Shown here: one piece after another, positions 5,918-7,341 of the stretch
Position numbering within the stretch: the first letter of the stretch is position 1
How the letters are laid out: each line of letters begins with the position of its first letter
From: Phycisphaerales bacterium
GTDB taxonomy: Bacteria > Planctomycetota > Phycisphaerae > Phycisphaerales > SM1A02
Assembly (NCBI GenBank): GCA_007135295.1
Contig: SLJD01000060.1
Coordinates: forward strand, 1 to 7,341
DNA length: 7,341 bases
Direction: 5' to 3'
Position numbers and translations under genes: made by a program
Notes under the pieces: model-generated
The model's database searches: none
The model's input: only the letters and a program-made list of their open reading frames with translations
Told to the model about the DNA's origin: nothing

Positions 5918-6699
5918 AAGCGATCTGGGGCATGATCAGTCTTCTTGCCGTCATTCACCTTCTCGCACTGGCCATGTTCGTCGCCTGGCTTGGGTTGACC
6001 GACCGCCTCAGCGCCGACCGCGTTGAAGCGCTGCGTGAACTGTTCGCGCCGACGGTGGCGGAGGAGCAGCGACTTCGGGCCGAAGCCGAAGCCGAGGAAG
6101 AAGCCCGGCGGGAGGAAATGGTCGAGGAAGCCCGGCTTGAGCGGCCGCCGCTGTCCAGCGAAGTACGCATTGAACTGTCCGACGCCATTGACGATCAGTC
6201 TGAGCATGCCGTCCGGAGGATGGAGGACACGAAGCGGCAGTTGGCTGCGATGCTCAACGAGCGGGAACGTGAGCTTGATCGCCGAGAAGCCGAACTTAAG
6301 CGGAGGCAGGCGGCGTGGGAAGAGTCGATCGAAGAGCAGCGCCGGTTGCGCGAAGATGAGCAGTTCGCCAAGGCCGTGCAGACGATGGAGCGACTGCCAG
6401 CCCGGCAGGCCAAGGACATGCTGCTCGAAATGACCCGCGACGGCGACCTCGATCAGGCGGTAGCGTACATCGACGCCATGAACGCATTTGCCGCTTCAAA
6501 GGTTATTCGCGAACTGCGCGGAGAAGAAGAAGTCAGACTGGCAGCGGATTTGCTTGAGGGACTGCGGACCTTCGGTGTGGATGTCGAAGGCGCAGAGGAC
6601 GAACCCGATGACGAACCCCGTGCCGGCGCTGATCGACTCAACCGCTCCCCAGCGAGCCGACCTGGCTCATGGCGGCCGTTCGTCACGCGCGTCATCTGA
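5914..6699 (+). CDS. MotE/YlxF-like membrane coiled-coil protein with MgtE-N-like domain
   Basis: The 261-residue protein begins with a single membrane helix (about 5-27, WGMISLLAVIHLLALAMFVA) with no clear cleavage site, so it is probably an anchor. A long Glu/Arg/Ala-rich coiled coil follows (about 36-150), and then a helical domain at about 151-222 (AVQTMERLPARQAKDML, then QAVAYIDAMNAFAASKVI, then EVRLAADLLEGL). This pattern of short helices with repeated M-xx-xxA motifs is that of the MgtE N-terminal domain in MotE and in Bacillus YlxF. YlxF lies between fliJ and fliK, exactly this position. MotE in Sinorhizobium is described as a periplasmic chaperone for MotC. The role of the YlxF type is not well settled, so I leave the symbol blank. 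No MgtE membrane channel is present, so this is not a magnesium transporter. The tail from residue 232 on overlaps the next gene in another frame and is Pro/Arg/Ser-rich. Confidence 0.8.
   Translation: MKAIWGMISLLAVIHLLALAMFVAWLGLTDRLSADRVEALRELFAPTVAEEQRLRAEAEAEEEARREEMVEEARLERPPLSSEVRIELSDAIDDQSEHAVRRMEDTKRQLAAMLNERERELDRREAELKRRQAAWEESIEEQRRLREDEQFAKAVQTMERLPARQAKDMLLEMTRDGDLDQAVAYIDAMNAFAASKVIRELRGEEEVRLAADLLEGLRTFGVDVEGAEDEPDDEPRAGADRLNRSPASRPGSWRPFVTRVI
6594..6599 (+). promoter_or_regulatory. Shine-Dalgarno site of the fliK-like gene
   Basis: AGAGGA lies 8 bases before the ATG at 6608, inside the end of the MotE-like gene. It supports a start well upstream of that gene's stop. Apart from GTG 6620, no ATG or GTG start codon in this frame was seen until far downstream (GTG near 7130, ATG near 7180). 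Confidence 0.6.
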
Positions 6700-7341
6700 C
6701 GAATCGCCGCGGTTCAATCGCACGCTCCAGACGGCGGATGAGGGGAACTGGCGTGGGCGGCCGCGTCAAAACACCGACGCAAACGCCCGTCAGCCCATTG
6801 AAAACGGCGGTTCGGTTGATGCCTCGGAGCAAGACGATGCGCCCGTTGCCGCGGGCCATGACCGGCTCTGGCCGGGAATCGGAAACGAGGACCTGGATCC
6901 CGAGCTGCGCGAGGCGATCGCGGAACTGATCGACGCCGGCGTCATTGATCCGGAAACCGGAGAGCTGAAGCTCGGCGACGAAGCGGCTGAGGATCTTGAT
7001 CCCGAACTTCTCGCAGCCCTGCAATGGCTCGGCCTGACGCACACGGCGGCGCAGAATCCGCGCGATGGTGCGCAAGAACCACCCGCCGATGATGCCGACC
7101 GGAAGGGCAAACATCGACACGATGGAGCGGTGCGGATTGTTTCGCCCAGCGGCGGTGAGAAAAACACCGGCAAGCAGATGCCGGCCCCGGCCGAGCAGCA
7201 ATCGGACAGATCAGAGGCAGGCAAACCAGACGGCGCGTCGGCGCATGCCAAAGTCCGCAATCAGCAGTCAAGCGGACAGTCTGAGTCAGATCCCCGAACG
7301 GATGGGCAACTCCAGTCCGAAACGCGGGCGGGCAATCCCGA
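6608..7341 (+). CDS. fliK: Probable FliK, flagellar hook-length control protein (N-terminal part)
   Basis: The frame is open from ATG 6608 to the right edge (244 codons plus two bases), with no stop. Such a long stop-free run at the correct operon position supports a real gene cut by the window. FliK is secreted through the flagellar export system, measures hook length and switches export specificity. Its N-terminal half is normally disordered and poorly conserved. This protein fits: it starts MTNPVPALIDSTAPQRADL and is rich in Asp, Glu, Gln, Ser, Pro and Gly, without membrane segments. A more ordered helical patch at about 90-145 contains the motif EDLDPEL twice. The conserved FliK C-terminal (Flg_hook) domain would lie outside the window, so the name rests on position after the fliJ/ylxF-like pair and on composition. 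It overlaps the preceding gene by 92 bases. Confidence 0.65.
   Translation, partial: MTNPVPALIDSTAPQRADLAHGGRSSRASSDESPRFNRTLQTADEGNWRGRPRQNTDANARQPIENGGSVDASEQDDAPVAAGHDRLWPGIGNEDLDPELREAIAELIDAGVIDPETGELKLGDEAAEDLDPELLAALQWLGLTHTAAQNPRDGAQEPPADDADRKGKHRHDGAVRIVSPSGGEKNTGKQMPAPAEQQSDRSEAGKPDGASAHAKVRNQQSSGQSESDPRTDGQLQSETRAGNP
6887..7009 (+). repeat. Internal EDLDPEL repeat in the fliK-like protein
   Basis: The heptapeptide EDLDPEL is encoded at 6887-6907 (residues 94-100) and again at 6989-7009 (residues 128-134), 34 residues apart. Each copy is followed by a short Ala/Leu helix (REAIAEL and LAALQWL). The codons differ between copies (for example CTGGATCCC versus CTTGATCCC), so it is a protein-level repeat and not a recent DNA duplication. 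Confidence 0.55.

Noticed and set aside
5914..6699. Magnesium transporter MgtE
   Set aside because: Only the MgtE-N-like helical domain is present. There is a single membrane helix and no CBS or channel domain, so the MotE/YlxF reading fits better.
6692..7201. 169-codon minus-strand frame opposite the fliK-like gene (hydrophobic-looking start)
   Set aside because: The + strand frame from 6608 is open to the window edge, has a ribosome site and fits the operon. The minus frame has no ribosome-site support or recognisable domain.

Overview
This window is an uninterrupted stretch of a flagellar basal-body/export operon, all on the + strand. It covers the 3' end of fliE, then complete fliF, fliG, fliH, fliI, fliJ, a MotE/YlxF-like membrane coiled-coil gene, and the 5' part of a gene in the fliK position that runs off the right edge. 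No mobile element, phage gene, RNA gene, CRISPR array or terminator was found. The long open frames on the minus strand are shadows of the GC-rich coding strand.

Organism: the DNA is GC-rich, with strong G/C preference at third codon positions and GGAGG-type Shine-Dalgarno sites. The order fliE-fliF-fliG-fliH-fliI-fliJ-(ylxF/motE-like)-fliK is the classical layout known from Bacillus and many other phyla, so it does not fix the taxon. The style of the FliF periplasmic region (a VPKSYFVRLFR segment, acidic linkers) and the divergent FliH N-terminus suggest a planctomycete, perhaps of the Phycisphaerae. That is a low-to-moderate confidence inference from memory of the family, not something the sequence proves.

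Layout: bases 1-203 end FliE, the rod/MS-ring adaptor. Bases 204-315 are the only real gap before fliK and contain no recognisable gene, but carry several GGAGG motifs. fliF (MS-ring) and fliG (rotor/switch) follow 13 bases apart. A 73-base gap leads to fliH, 21 bases to fliI and 41 bases to fliJ. fliJ then overlaps the MotE-like gene by ATGA, and that gene overlaps the fliK-like frame by 92 bases.

How the genes work together: FliE joins the rod to the MS-ring built by FliF. FliG binds the FliF C-terminus and carries the torque residues that meet the stator. FliH, FliI and FliJ form the soluble ATPase complex that feeds the flagellar type III export gate. The MotE-like protein is a membrane-anchored coiled-coil protein with an MgtE-N-like domain, probably a flagellar or motor accessory factor. 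FliK is the secreted hook-length ruler.

The window is mostly ordinary flagellar biology. The least ordinary feature is the junction architecture: from fliG to the MotE-like gene every stop codon is embedded in ATGA. At three of these four junctions the ATG opens a mini-ORF (26, 7 and 8 codons) that ends at or shortly before the next gene. This looks like a termination-reinitiation relay or, at fliG-fliH, a possible small protein.
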